Part shown: piece after piece, positions 1 to 8,200 of the stretch | Numbering within the stretch: the stretch's first letter is position 1 | Layout: the number at the start of each line of letters is the position of its first letter | Origin: a virus | Virus record (IMG/VR): IMGVR_UViG_3300035199_000763 | Coordinates: 1-24,207 of that record | DNA length: 24,207 nt | Reading direction: 5' to 3' (one strand) | Notes under the pieces: generated by a model | What the model was told of the DNA's origin: nothing | The model's input: the letters and a program-made list of their open reading frames with translations, nothing else | Database searches by the model: none | Program-made: the position numbers and the translations under genes

Positions 1-1094
1 CCTTCTCTTCGATCAAACTTTTGAACTACCTCTTCATCCATCAATTTGATAATATTGTTCTTAAACTCTTCGTCTGTTTGAATAATCTCTGCCCACTTAG
101 ATGGCTGAAACTTCTTCTCATAGCCGCCGGGCATCTTGAGAGTATACCATGCGCCGGCGCTCGTCAGGTGTTCAGAGCCCTTTACCGCATCAAACCAGCT
201 TTCCTCATCGCGGATACCAATGTCTTCGGTACCCCACAGAATACGGAATGCGCAGTTTCTGCCTTGCGTCCCAAAGCGAGACTTCTCAAGTTTTACCTTA
301 ACCTCGGACCCTATGCGAAAGCCCTTGTCATCTTCAATGAAAGCGGACTTTGCTTTTCGTCCCGTTAGCCAGATACGCAGCGAATACGAATAGTGCATCG
401 CCTTTCCCCCGGGTGTCATGTAGGGTGTTGTCATCGCAATGATCCGTGCATTGGGGCCGGATGGAATATTGGTCTTAAGTTGATTTAGAACCACAAACGT
501 TGCCTGTTTGTCTGCAATGGGGATGATCAGCTTTGACATTCCCTTGGCGAGAATACGAGCCTTAACCGCCATCGATGATTGCGGGTTAAAGTCACCCTCT
601 ACGTCTGATATCGAAGGCGTTAGCGCCAGGGAATCCCAGATAAACAATAACTGTTCATCGGTTGCTCCCAACAATTCTTCCACAGTCTCTAAGACAAACT
701 CCACAGAGGACGCCTGAACGTACATTAAACGCTCTAGGTCGCACCCTGCTCGCTCCAAGAAGCTTGGGTCGATGGCTGACTCAGAATCGAAGTAGACGAC
801 CATCTTGCCCGTTTTCTGGGCGTTTGCGGCTACTTGTGCTGCCATGTAGGATTTGCCTGTTGATTCTAATCCAGCAATCTCTGTTACTTTGCCGACTGGT
901 ATACCAGCAACCTTTCCTTTGCATACGATGGAATCTAGCCATCGGGATCCTGTTGGAATCCACTCCTTTACCTCGGTCGGGTTGGCGCCTGTTAAATCGT
1001 GGGCGACGTTTCGGCCGGCTTTCTTGTTGACAAGACTCATTAGGTCCTGCATTGAAACGCGGCCGGCTTTTGCTTCTTTGGCTTTTCTAGCCAT
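1..1094 (-). CDS. uvsX: UvsX/RecA-like recombinase (partial, 3' end beyond window)
   Basis: ATP-dependent strand-exchange protein for recombination-dependent replication and repair. About 364 codons are visible and the frame is still open at base 1, so the C-terminus is missing. The Walker A loop GLESTGKS is at residues 75-82. The RecA-type acidic segment YFDSESAIDP (101-110) should hold the catalytic Glu. Walker B LLFIWDS is at 149-155, and VVLNQLKTN (201-209) matches the RecA Gln switch region. PGGKAMHYSYSLRIWL (228-243) matches the segment after loop L2. The ATG at 1094 is preceded by a strong AAGGAGG site. It follows the gp32-like SSB gene by 69 nt, and UvsX and gp32 are functional partners in T4. 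The RecA family is certain. The UvsX assignment rests on the neighbours and the overall look. Confidence 0.92.
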   Translation of the reverse strand, partial: MARKAKEAKAGRVSMQDLMSLVNKKAGRNVAHDLTGANPTEVKEWIPTGSRWLDSIVCKGKVAGIPVGKVTEIAGLESTGKSYMAAQVAANAQKTGKMVVYFDSESAIDPSFLERAGCDLERLMYVQASSVEFVLETVEELLGATDEQLLFIWDSLALTPSISDVEGDFNPQSSMAVKARILAKGMSKLIIPIADKQATFVVLNQLKTNIPSGPNARIIAMTTPYMTPGGKAMHYSYSLRIWLTGRKAKSAFIEDDKGFRIGSEVKVKLEKSRFGTQGRNCAFRILWGTEDIGIRDEESWFDAVKGSEHLTSAGAWYTLKMPGGYEKKFQPSKWAEIIQTDEEFKNNIIKLMDEEVVQKFDRRE

Positions 1095-1110
1095 ATTCCC
1101 TCCTTAAAAG

Positions 1111-1145
1111 TGCGGCACCCTATTACTTATAGCCGGGGTGCCAGC
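1111..1145 (-). promoter_or_regulatory. Intergenic hairpin between SSB and recombinase genes
   Basis: A perfect 7-bp inverted repeat, GGCACCC (1136-1142 read on the minus strand) with GGGTGCC (1114-1120), encloses a 15-nt loop. It lies after the SSB stop and just upstream of the AAGGAGG site of the recombinase. Only a short TTTT follows on the transcribed strand, so it is a weak terminator at best. An mRNA processing, stability or attenuation element is equally possible. The loop contains TATAAGTA, one base from the T4 late promoter box TATAAATA, probably by chance. Confidence 0.5.
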
Positions 1146-1163
1146 GGCTGCCTACAAACCTAA

Positions 1164-1928
1164 TTACTTGGTGGATATTAACTCATCAAACGCTCGGTCC
1201 ACATCGCTTTTGCCATTCCCATATTTAGTGGTTTCCTTCGAGCGGCTTTCGGCACTTCCGTTGCCGGCCAATTGTTCATCCAAGATTGCATCAATCTCCT
1301 CTGGAGTATGACGCTCAAACAGAGCATCAATATCAGGCATACTATCAAGGAGGGCAGGGATAGCTTCCGTGTCTTCCAATAACGAGGAAGTATTTCGACG
1401 CATCTTTAGGTTTGTTTGTGGGTATGCCCCCGGTGCGGTGGGCTTTGTATACGTGAGTGAGATATCGGTACCCTCCAGTGGGTCTGTGATATCTCCGTAG
1501 TCCGGATCGAGAATATATCCTAACAGATTCTCGTAGGCACGCTTGCCATATCCGTACACCTTAATTCCTTCTTCTTCTCGGCCGCGCAAGACGACTGGGG
1601 AAAAGTAGCGGGCGCGAACAAATAGCGACTTAGCAAGCTTCTTGCTTTCTTCGTCGTTCTTGTCGACACCTTCTCGCCAAAGCTGTGAGGCGAATTCGCA
1701 AATGGGGCACGTCTCCCCGAAATTGCGCTTGGGGCAGACGATTCCGCCGCGATGATCTCCCACATTGTAGTGGAAATACATCTCCTTTAGCGGGTCACCA
1801 TCAGGCGCCGGGACAATGCGAATGTCCTGATCTCCCTCGTCTGGCTTAAACCAGTGTGATTTCTCTCTTGTTCCCTCACCACGTAAGGTGGCGAGCTTCT
1901 CTTTCATTAGGTCCATGTTAATTGACAT
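1164..1928 (-). CDS. gp32-like single-stranded DNA-binding protein
   Basis: A 254-aa ssDNA-binding protein of the T4 gp32 type, coating single strands during replication and recombination. The basic N-terminal part is followed by the core segment FKPDEGDQDIRIVPAP (27-42). A zinc-ligand set fits the gp32 pattern: His53 (or His59), Cys65, Cys74 and Cys77, that is C-X8-C-X2-C, against H-X12-C-X9-C-X2-C in T4 gp32. The core runs to about residue 180. A Ser/Gly/Glu-rich linker (222-241) leads to a short C-terminal peptide ending DRAFDELISTK, the place where gp32 recruits replication partners. The ATG at 1928 follows AAAAGGAG. Its neighbours are a recombinase and a polymerase. At 254 aa it is slightly shorter than T4 gp32 (301 aa), and its C-terminus is less acidic. 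Confidence 0.88.
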   Translation of the reverse strand: MSINMDLMKEKLATLRGEGTREKSHWFKPDEGDQDIRIVPAPDGDPLKEMYFHYNVGDHRGGIVCPKRNFGETCPICEFASQLWREGVDKNDEESKKLAKSLFVRARYFSPVVLRGREEEGIKVYGYGKRAYENLLGYILDPDYGDITDPLEGTDISLTYTKPTAPGAYPQTNLKMRRNTSSLLEDTEAIPALLDSMPDIDALFERHTPEEIDAILDEQLAGNGSAESRSKETTKYGNGKSDVDRAFDELISTK

Positions 1929-1955
1929 TTTTTCTCCTTTTATTATGTCTAAAGT

Positions 1956-1976
1956 ATATCAAGCATTCCTTGATAT
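1956..1976 (-). promoter_or_regulatory. Perfect 8-bp hairpin in the SSB gene leader
   Basis: ATATCAAG and CTTGATAT form a perfect 8-bp stem with a 5-nt loop, about 30 nt upstream of the SSB start codon. In T4, gp32 represses its own translation through a structured leader followed by an unstructured A/T-rich stretch. Here the hairpin is likewise followed by an A/U-rich stretch that includes the ribosome site. A regulatory role is an inference. Confidence 0.5.
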
Positions 1977-1986
1977 CTAATGTAAC

Positions 1987-2011
1987 ACTCTTGCTCTATC
2001 TCGTCAAGAGT
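1987..2011 (-). promoter_or_regulatory. Second hairpin, overlapping the upstream gene's stop codon
   Basis: ACTCTTG and CAAGAGT form a perfect 7-bp stem with an 11-nt loop. On the transcribed strand the first arm lies in the last codons and stop of the FtsZ-like gene, so translation of that gene would melt it. No T tract follows, so it is not a standard terminator. With the hairpin at 1956-1976 it forms a two-hairpin leader before the SSB gene. Confidence 0.45.
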
Positions 2012-2855
2012 CTTTTTTGACATTTTGTACAGCGTTTGTATGCGCCACACAAAATCCAAAGTCTTTGCCGTGCGGGGTTTCATAAATGGCGTACGACACC
2101 TTGCGAAAAGCATTTCTCGGCTTCTCTTTTAAGATATCGACCACATTTCTATGAAGGCTCCCGTCCGTTTCTAATTTTTCCTTATTGATACATAAATAAT
2201 AACACACCTCGCGCTCCATGTCAAGCTCATAAAACCAGTTTTCTGTAATTTTTTTAGGGTCGACGGTGCCCAGTGTGCGAATTCGGCTATGGTCTGCTGG
2301 TTTCGACATTACTCCGATCTCGGGCTCGTTATGATCAAAATAGTTTAAGTAGTGGATAGTAGATGCAATGGCGCCATTCAGATGATCGTAGAATTTTTTA
2401 ATCGGCACATCACCGATGGCCTCTTCCAGTTTTTTGTTAGACAAGAGAGTTATAGAATTGAACACCCCTGAGCGAGCATACTCTTGCAAGATTCCACAGA
2501 CCGCATTTTCGATCAACTTGGGGATTCCTGTTAGCAAATCTGTGTCGGGTTTCACGTAAAAAACGTCGATCTGCTTGCCCTTAATTTGCTCTAGAATTCC
2601 AAGCGTGTAGCTGGAGCTATATGAAGACCCGATTATGAACACTTGCACGTGATCGTCTATCTTAGCAAAATATTTCTTAAGATTGGGAATGTTTTTTTCA
2701 TATTCCTCCGGGTCGTCGTAGGATTTTAATCGCCTCTTGCGTCCGGCACTTCTTTCGATTTTATCGTTTAGCTTGTAGACCTTATATTGAGGATACTGCT
2801 CAAACTTTTCTGCAATTGCCGATGCTCCATTTCCAATTCCAACAATAGATATCAC
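2004..2855 (-). CDS. Divergent FtsZ/tubulin-like protein (tentative)
   Basis: A 283-aa protein starting with GTG inside a GTGA overlap with the polymerase stop. The N-terminus ISIVGIGNGASAIAEKF (2-18) looks like the first strand and G-rich loop of an FtsZ-type Rossmann fold. Residues 70-90 (VQVFIIGSSYSSSYT) sit where FtsZ and tubulin carry the GGGTGTG signature, but that motif is absent. IDVFYVKPDTDLLTG (96-110), a helix with ENAVCGILQEYARSG (116-130), then ITLLSNKKLEEAIGD (135-149) and a helix with YDHLNGAIASTIHYLN (156-171) follow the FtsZ order of strand, 'N-x-L' strand end and long helix. Possible roles are DNA or virion positioning or a replication accessory without GTPase activity. The reading is by eye only. 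The fold is uncertain, but the reading frame is not. Confidence 0.5.
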   Translation of the reverse strand: MISIVGIGNGASAIAEKFEQYPQYKVYKLNDKIERSAGRKRRLKSYDDPEEYEKNIPNLKKYFAKIDDHVQVFIIGSSYSSSYTLGILEQIKGKQIDVFYVKPDTDLLTGIPKLIENAVCGILQEYARSGVFNSITLLSNKKLEEAIGDVPIKKFYDHLNGAIASTIHYLNYFDHNEPEIGVMSKPADHSRIRTLGTVDPKKITENWFYELDMEREVCYYLCINKEKLETDGSLHRNVVDILKEKPRNAFRKVSYAIYETPHGKDFGFCVAHTNAVQNVKKDS

Positions 2856-4039
2856 AGATCTAACTCGCTTATATTAAAATAATCTTTTCCGGCTCGAAGA
2901 TTTACACGAAAAACATCAAGTTTGTTATTGGCAAAAATTTCTTTAATTTCTTGTATCGTTGAGCGATCTTCGTCGCAAAAATCAATCACAATCTCGTCAT
3001 GAACAATGTGCGATATAAAAGATTTTTTGTCATCCAAAAATTTATCGAGGGCGCATGCGCGGTCCAGTACCAAATCTGCCGTCGTACTCTGAATTAGGTA
3101 GTTTAAGGCGCGCCGGCGATCCACGTGGATGTTCCTTCCAAATACAGTAGAAATATAATCCCCGCTGTAGTAGGTGTCAAGGATTTTTTCTCTATCGTAG
3201 TGCTCGGTTTCAAAGATTGTTGAATCTGGGTTATACAGCCAACTAAAAAACAACGTCTTGGCTTCCGCTCGATCGATATTTTCATCCTTGATTATGTTCT
3301 CCATGTTCCAGAGGTGGATGTCTGTTGCGGGTTGTTGCTCTCCTGACAGGGCGATTAAAGTGCGAGCTTCGGCACCATTATAATCTAGGGATAAAAACCA
3401 GTCGTTGTGGGGCTTGATGAGGGCCCTTAATTCTCTTTTCATTGTCAACACAGGAAAAGAATTTGAATGGGAGGATAGGCGCCCCGTCACGGTTCCAAAT
3501 AAATTATAATCAATGTAGGGGGAACCCTTTAATATCTTTTGTACCTCTTTTCTTAGGCCGCTGCTGAGGAATAGAGACTTACAGTCTGCACTATCCAGAT
3601 TAAGTCTTTGGTAGCGAATTTTGTGAATGAGCCTTTGAAAAGCATCTAAGTGTTTATAGTTGCCAGGTTTTTCTATATTTTCAAAAACGTGCCGAGAAAC
3701 TTGATTTCTCAATTCACAAAATTTTACTAAAAAGTCGTGAGGGATCAAATCGAAAAAACAATGTTCTCGAAAATCAATCTTTGCAATATCAAACGATTTT
3801 TTGTAGGCGCGCATGGTCCGGGCTGCAGCCTGCAGATCTTCTTTCAAGTTTTCCGGACAAACTTCTTCTATGGGGAGGCCACTGGCATAAAGCCATGCAT
3901 ACTCTACCTCTTGATTCTGAAGAGAGCCTGAATACTTCCACGTGCGTGTAAGATCGGGCGGGAAATCCTCGAAGTGAAGCTTCCCGTCCGCATATACACC
4001 TACGCATTCTCTTTTATCATCTAGCGCTTGAAAAATCAT
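2852..4039 (-). CDS. Compact family A DNA polymerase, no 3'-5' exonuclease
   Basis: A 395-aa replicative-type DNA polymerase reduced to the polymerase domain. Motif A is DYNGAEAR (219-226), with the catalytic Asp219 and a Glu at the Pol I E710 position. The O-helix has Arg257, Lys261, Phe265 and Tyr269, matching R754, K758, F762 and Y766 of E. coli Pol I. TGRLSS (185-190) matches the conserved 'TGRLSS' turn, Gln317 in NYLIQSTTADL matches Q849, and motif C is HDE (347-349). I see no exonuclease motifs in the first 180 residues, which replace the usual exonuclease and part of the thumb. The ATG at 4039 overlaps the preceding stop as ATGA, and the stop overlaps the next gene's GTG, so translational coupling is likely. 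Proofreading must come from another protein or be absent. Confidence 0.93.
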   Translation of the reverse strand: MIFQALDDKRECVGVYADGKLHFEDFPPDLTRTWKYSGSLQNQEVEYAWLYASGLPIEEVCPENLKEDLQAAARTMRAYKKSFDIAKIDFREHCFFDLIPHDFLVKFCELRNQVSRHVFENIEKPGNYKHLDAFQRLIHKIRYQRLNLDSADCKSLFLSSGLRKEVQKILKGSPYIDYNLFGTVTGRLSSHSNSFPVLTMKRELRALIKPHNDWFLSLDYNGAEARTLIALSGEQQPATDIHLWNMENIIKDENIDRAEAKTLFFSWLYNPDSTIFETEHYDREKILDTYYSGDYISTVFGRNIHVDRRRALNYLIQSTTADLVLDRACALDKFLDDKKSFISHIVHDEIVIDFCDEDRSTIQEIKEIFANNKLDVFRVNLRAGKDYFNISELDL

Positions 4040-5268
4040 CTATCACTTGTGCGAAGGGTCCGTTGCTTTTCTCTAATATAACCTAAAGAGCCCTGATAGT
4101 CAAATGTTTTATTTAGGATTCTTTCAAAAACTTTCATCGCCAGTGGGAGATTTTCTGAAGCAATTTCAATACAGTCGTCAATCAAAAACATTCTCTCCTG
4201 TTCAGAAAAAGAAGATTCTTCTTCAAAGAACCTTATTGTAGCATACAACTTGAAAAAATACAAGTCATCATATTTCGAATTTAACGCTTCCCAGGTATAC
4301 TGCATCGGCTTTTGACGTTTAATTTTGGTCGTATAGGTGGGAGCAGACATCAGAACTGAGGTGCCAGCAGACGTGCACAATTGTGGCTTGTAAATAAATT
4401 TTTCAGTACTCAAGTTATATAACTGCAGCATATATTGTTTAAACACATCAAGATAAGACGTTGTGGCAGGTTCGTAAGCATAATTGAGTATTTGGTTAGT
4501 ATTGGGAAGACCATATTGAGCTGCATATTTTACCATGAAGGGGCTCCCGATATCCGCGACGAGCCTCCATGGAATAAGTTCATCCACCATAAAGCCGTAC
4601 TCCCTACATGCATTTAGGAAATATTCCCAATTAAGACTGTTGTGAAAATTTGTTATCTTTTCAAGATCATTAGTGGGGTCTAAGTCGGCAATCTCTACCG
4701 ACAAACCCGATACGGATATAGGACAATAATTGCTTTTTACAAAAGCAGGGTAGGTGAATGGAATTTTACGTGCCGCCGATTGGAGGGATGGCATGAGCCT
4801 TAAAATAAATTGATTAAAGTTTAAAATATCAGCTTTGTTTAGTTTAAATTCCGAGCCCAATGTTTGCATATATTCAGTAAAATGTGTGTGATACAGAGAC
4901 CGGGGGTTTTCATACCCCTTATATGCTTTGAGGGTGCTTAAAAACCTCTGGCTTGGCGAGATTGATTTGGTCATGATACATTTTTCGAATTGAGAATTGA
5001 GATCGTTGAACGCGTCTACTACGAAATTGAGAGCTTGAATGGTTGGGTCACCTGCGGTGGTCTTAAGATTGGACAAGGTGGCCATATAGTTGGCGGGCAC
5101 AATGGGCACAAATCGTCGCGACACTCGACCATAAAGGTGTTTTTCGGCAAAATTAAAATTAGTTAAATTTTGGTACGCACGATTACGTATGGTGGTGTTA
5201 TAGATGAGCCTCTTATCATATAGGTCTTTGGCGCTCTCTGCATTGCTTTCGATGTATAAAACTGACAT
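4036..5268 (-). CDS. Unidentified 410-aa protein, between tail and replication genes
   Basis: I do not recognise this family. The protein is soluble-looking, with no signal peptide and no clear transmembrane helix, and is rich in Tyr, Phe and Asn. A well-formed core segment, IPWRLVADIGSPFMVKYA (about residues 233-250), is followed by a Tyr-rich stretch (YDDLYFFKLYATIRFFEEE) and a helical C-terminus. The ATG at 5268 is preceded by AAGGAAA and lies 18 nt after the hub-like gene's stop. Its own stop overlaps the polymerase ATG. The gene order upstream suggests a virion or baseplate protein. The coupling downstream allows a replication role. Neither is shown by the sequence. Confidence 0.7.
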   Translation of the reverse strand: MSVLYIESNAESAKDLYDKRLIYNTTIRNRAYQNLTNFNFAEKHLYGRVSRRFVPIVPANYMATLSNLKTTAGDPTIQALNFVVDAFNDLNSQFEKCIMTKSISPSQRFLSTLKAYKGYENPRSLYHTHFTEYMQTLGSEFKLNKADILNFNQFILRLMPSLQSAARKIPFTYPAFVKSNYCPISVSGLSVEIADLDPTNDLEKITNFHNSLNWEYFLNACREYGFMVDELIPWRLVADIGSPFMVKYAAQYGLPNTNQILNYAYEPATTSYLDVFKQYMLQLYNLSTEKFIYKPQLCTSAGTSVLMSAPTYTTKIKRQKPMQYTWEALNSKYDDLYFFKLYATIRFFEEESSFSEQERMFLIDDCIEIASENLPLAMKVFERILNKTFDYQGSLGYIREKQRTLRTSDR

Positions 5269-5286
5269 TCTTTTTTTCCTTTAATA

Positions 5287-8200
5287 TTAGTAGAACGGAT
5301 CCATAAGGTTTTCGTCGGTGTCGGGAGTATCTCCGTCCCTACCCAGCACTTCGTCGAATTCGGCAAACTCTGCCATTGGATCTGCTGCGGCTTTTTCTTC
5401 GCGATTGCTATTCTCTCCTACTGTGCACTTTGCGGGCTTTGATGCGGGCTTATCAACATCGGTTGTAGCATCATTCTCTTCCAGACGTCTTTCAACCTCT
5501 TGCACCCAGCGCGCATCGATAGAAGTATCTGCTTGGCCCGGGCCAAAAGTGTGGGTGGACCTGATGATCATGTAATAACCTCCGATACCATAATCTGTCA
5601 AGTTATCGATGTCAAACTGATCGCCCTCTTTGCTGCCCGCGCCGGTGGCTCCTATGTTATCGTGCATACTCGGCGCGAAGCCCTTCGGATCGACATAGAT
5701 ATATGTGCCAGGGTAGGCCGCCACATTTGAAAAACAGGAGATATCTGCGTTGTAGACTTCGCGCAATTGTTCTAATCCGTCGAAACCTTGTTGCTCAGCC
5801 CTCACCTCTTTTAAGCCCGGCATGTCGGTACGTGTGAGCCGGATGTTCTTAATAATGCCGCGGTCTCTTCCAATTGCATAATGAAATATACCTACAGCGG
5901 CATCTTTACTCTCACTTCCTTCCATCACTCGGACCGGCTGGGCGCGGGATGCATAGTATACTAAATAATCATTTTCTGCAGCTGCAGAATGTGCTTTACT
6001 TGAACGATAGCCAGAAATATTTAGAACTGGTTCGCCCTTACTCTTATATCGATTCATATCATAATATCTCGCATACTTATTTTTAACCCTTGCTCTGGCC
6101 ATCACAGTTGAAATTGTGTCTAAATTGCCAGTGGAGCGCTTATAGTCTGTCACGGTGGCCTGGTTGATTCTAACTCTCTGATTTAAACCACCCATTCCCT
6201 TAAAACAGGTCTCGTCATTCAAGAAGGTTTTAAGAAAAATATTAAAAAGATCGTTGAGAAAGCTGGGGAGTGGATAGAAGATTTGATCTTTTTGCAAAGT
6301 TTTCTCGGTGAGAAATTGCATAAAGTATTTTAATGAGAGAGGGAGGTCTCCCAAGTTAACAAACCTACTGTCGGCAGGATTTTTTGGATTAACGATCTCA
6401 ACAGGCCCCAACAACACCCGCAATCTTTTAAAATTTGCGGCCAGGCGCTTGTAACCATCTATCTGTTCTCGGACAAGATCTCCATCAAGGTTAGAATTCC
6501 CACTTTTGATCTCAGGCAGCCACTTTGAGTGCATAGATTCTACTGTGGTTGTTATACCATCTAAAATTATATCTAACATGTCGCTAATAAAGAAAAAGAT
6601 AATCGGCTGTGCACCGTCCTTTCCTTCGATTTGCTTTGTGAAGACCGTACTGTTGGATGCGCTTGGGACTGTTTCTCCGGTTTTGGAGGACGTCGACTCT
6701 TTTATATCATCAGACATCCCATCCTGCAGGCTCCCTTCGACCGTCTTAATTTCTGGATCTTCCAAGCCGATGTTTTTTGCATTAGCATACGGACCTTCCT
6801 TGACAATGGTTGATATCGCATCTTGAGAAATAGTAATATAACGTATTTTGTTATTTTTGTTCATTGCATCAAAAAGCCAGTTAAGGGCTGCCTTTTTATC
6901 TTCCATAATCTGATCCTTGTCGGCTTTTCTGGCTTCGGCAAGATCTGCCGCTTTACAGTCTTTTTCTAATGAGCTATATTTTAATTTTCTCTCGATCATG
7001 TTTTTTGTCACTACAGGATTGCTAAAAATAGAAAAGACGGGCCGATTGTAAAAATCCTCCACGAAGGCAAAATAATTAATTTCAAACTTAACTCGGCCAG
7101 TTTCGTCAAAATCAAAATTATGAATAGTGGGTACCAAATTTAATGTAACAAATGAATTGTTTATGGCATCTCGGGTAGGCGACGATAACATTCCCGTTTT
7201 GGCGGGAGGTAGCTCCCAGCCTACAATCGCCTTAAGTCTGAAATCCAACTTAGCTAAATTTTGAGCCTCTTTGGATCCGCCTTTAGGATCCATGCCCTTG
7301 TACCGCTCTCTTAAGCGCTCGCCACCTGTCTTGAGGGCCAAATCCAAATAACTGTATCCATCCCGCGGTTCTGATAGTTCATCAAAAGTATTAGCAAAAA
7401 TGGTGAGCTTTGCGGTAATGCTCTTTTTCACGGCAAAAGGGTTGCTTCCTTCATACGTAAAGGAGAAGTTTTGAAGGCCGGCGCCATAGCCGCGCTTGGC
7501 TTTGTTTTTAAAGATGGCCTCCGTCGTTCCTTTTGCGGTCGTACGTGTGCTTCCAAGGTAGGAATCAAATTTTACTGGAATTGCTATTTCTTCCCCCTTT
7601 TTCTTTGAGTCTGGAATGACTTTAAATAATTGAATTTTTGGTTGAAGGCTGGATATCTCGGCCGTAGACATACGCAAGAGATCTTTTTGAGTTGGGTACT
7701 GCGTCAACATGTTCATGAATCCAAATTCTTCATAATGGGCCATTAAGCAAGCATTTTGAGCATTATCATAATAGGGAATAGGCTTAACTTCGGATGTGTC
7801 GATTGACGCCTTCTTGGCCTTAAGTATGTTAAATAAGTAAGCTAACAAAAAACACTGCTCTTTCATTTCTACAATATTGGCACTCGCACTGGCGCCGGCA
7901 GCTGCGCCGGCTGCTGCAGCGGCTGAATCGGCGGCGGCCTTCATCTTCTCGGCTGCGGCTGCTGCAGCGGCTGCGGCTTCTTCTTCGGACGAAGCGTCCG
8001 ACTCGCCTAGACCATCTGCGGCGTCAAGCGCGTCGGCCTCCTCGCTGAAAAAGTTAGCATCTATTTGCAATTTTCCGGCTAAATAAGACGAATAGTCCTC
8101 GGTGGCCAGGTCTAGCGGTGTCTTATCTTTAAAAAGAGCAATTAAGTCTTCCGCGGAAATGGCATCTTCGTTGCCGTTAATAGAATTCCATCGATTGGTG

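Noticed and set aside
21-1107. Several plus-strand open frames opposite the recombinase gene
   Set aside because: They are antisense to a gene with clear RecA motifs, have no ribosome sites and show no recognisable protein pattern.
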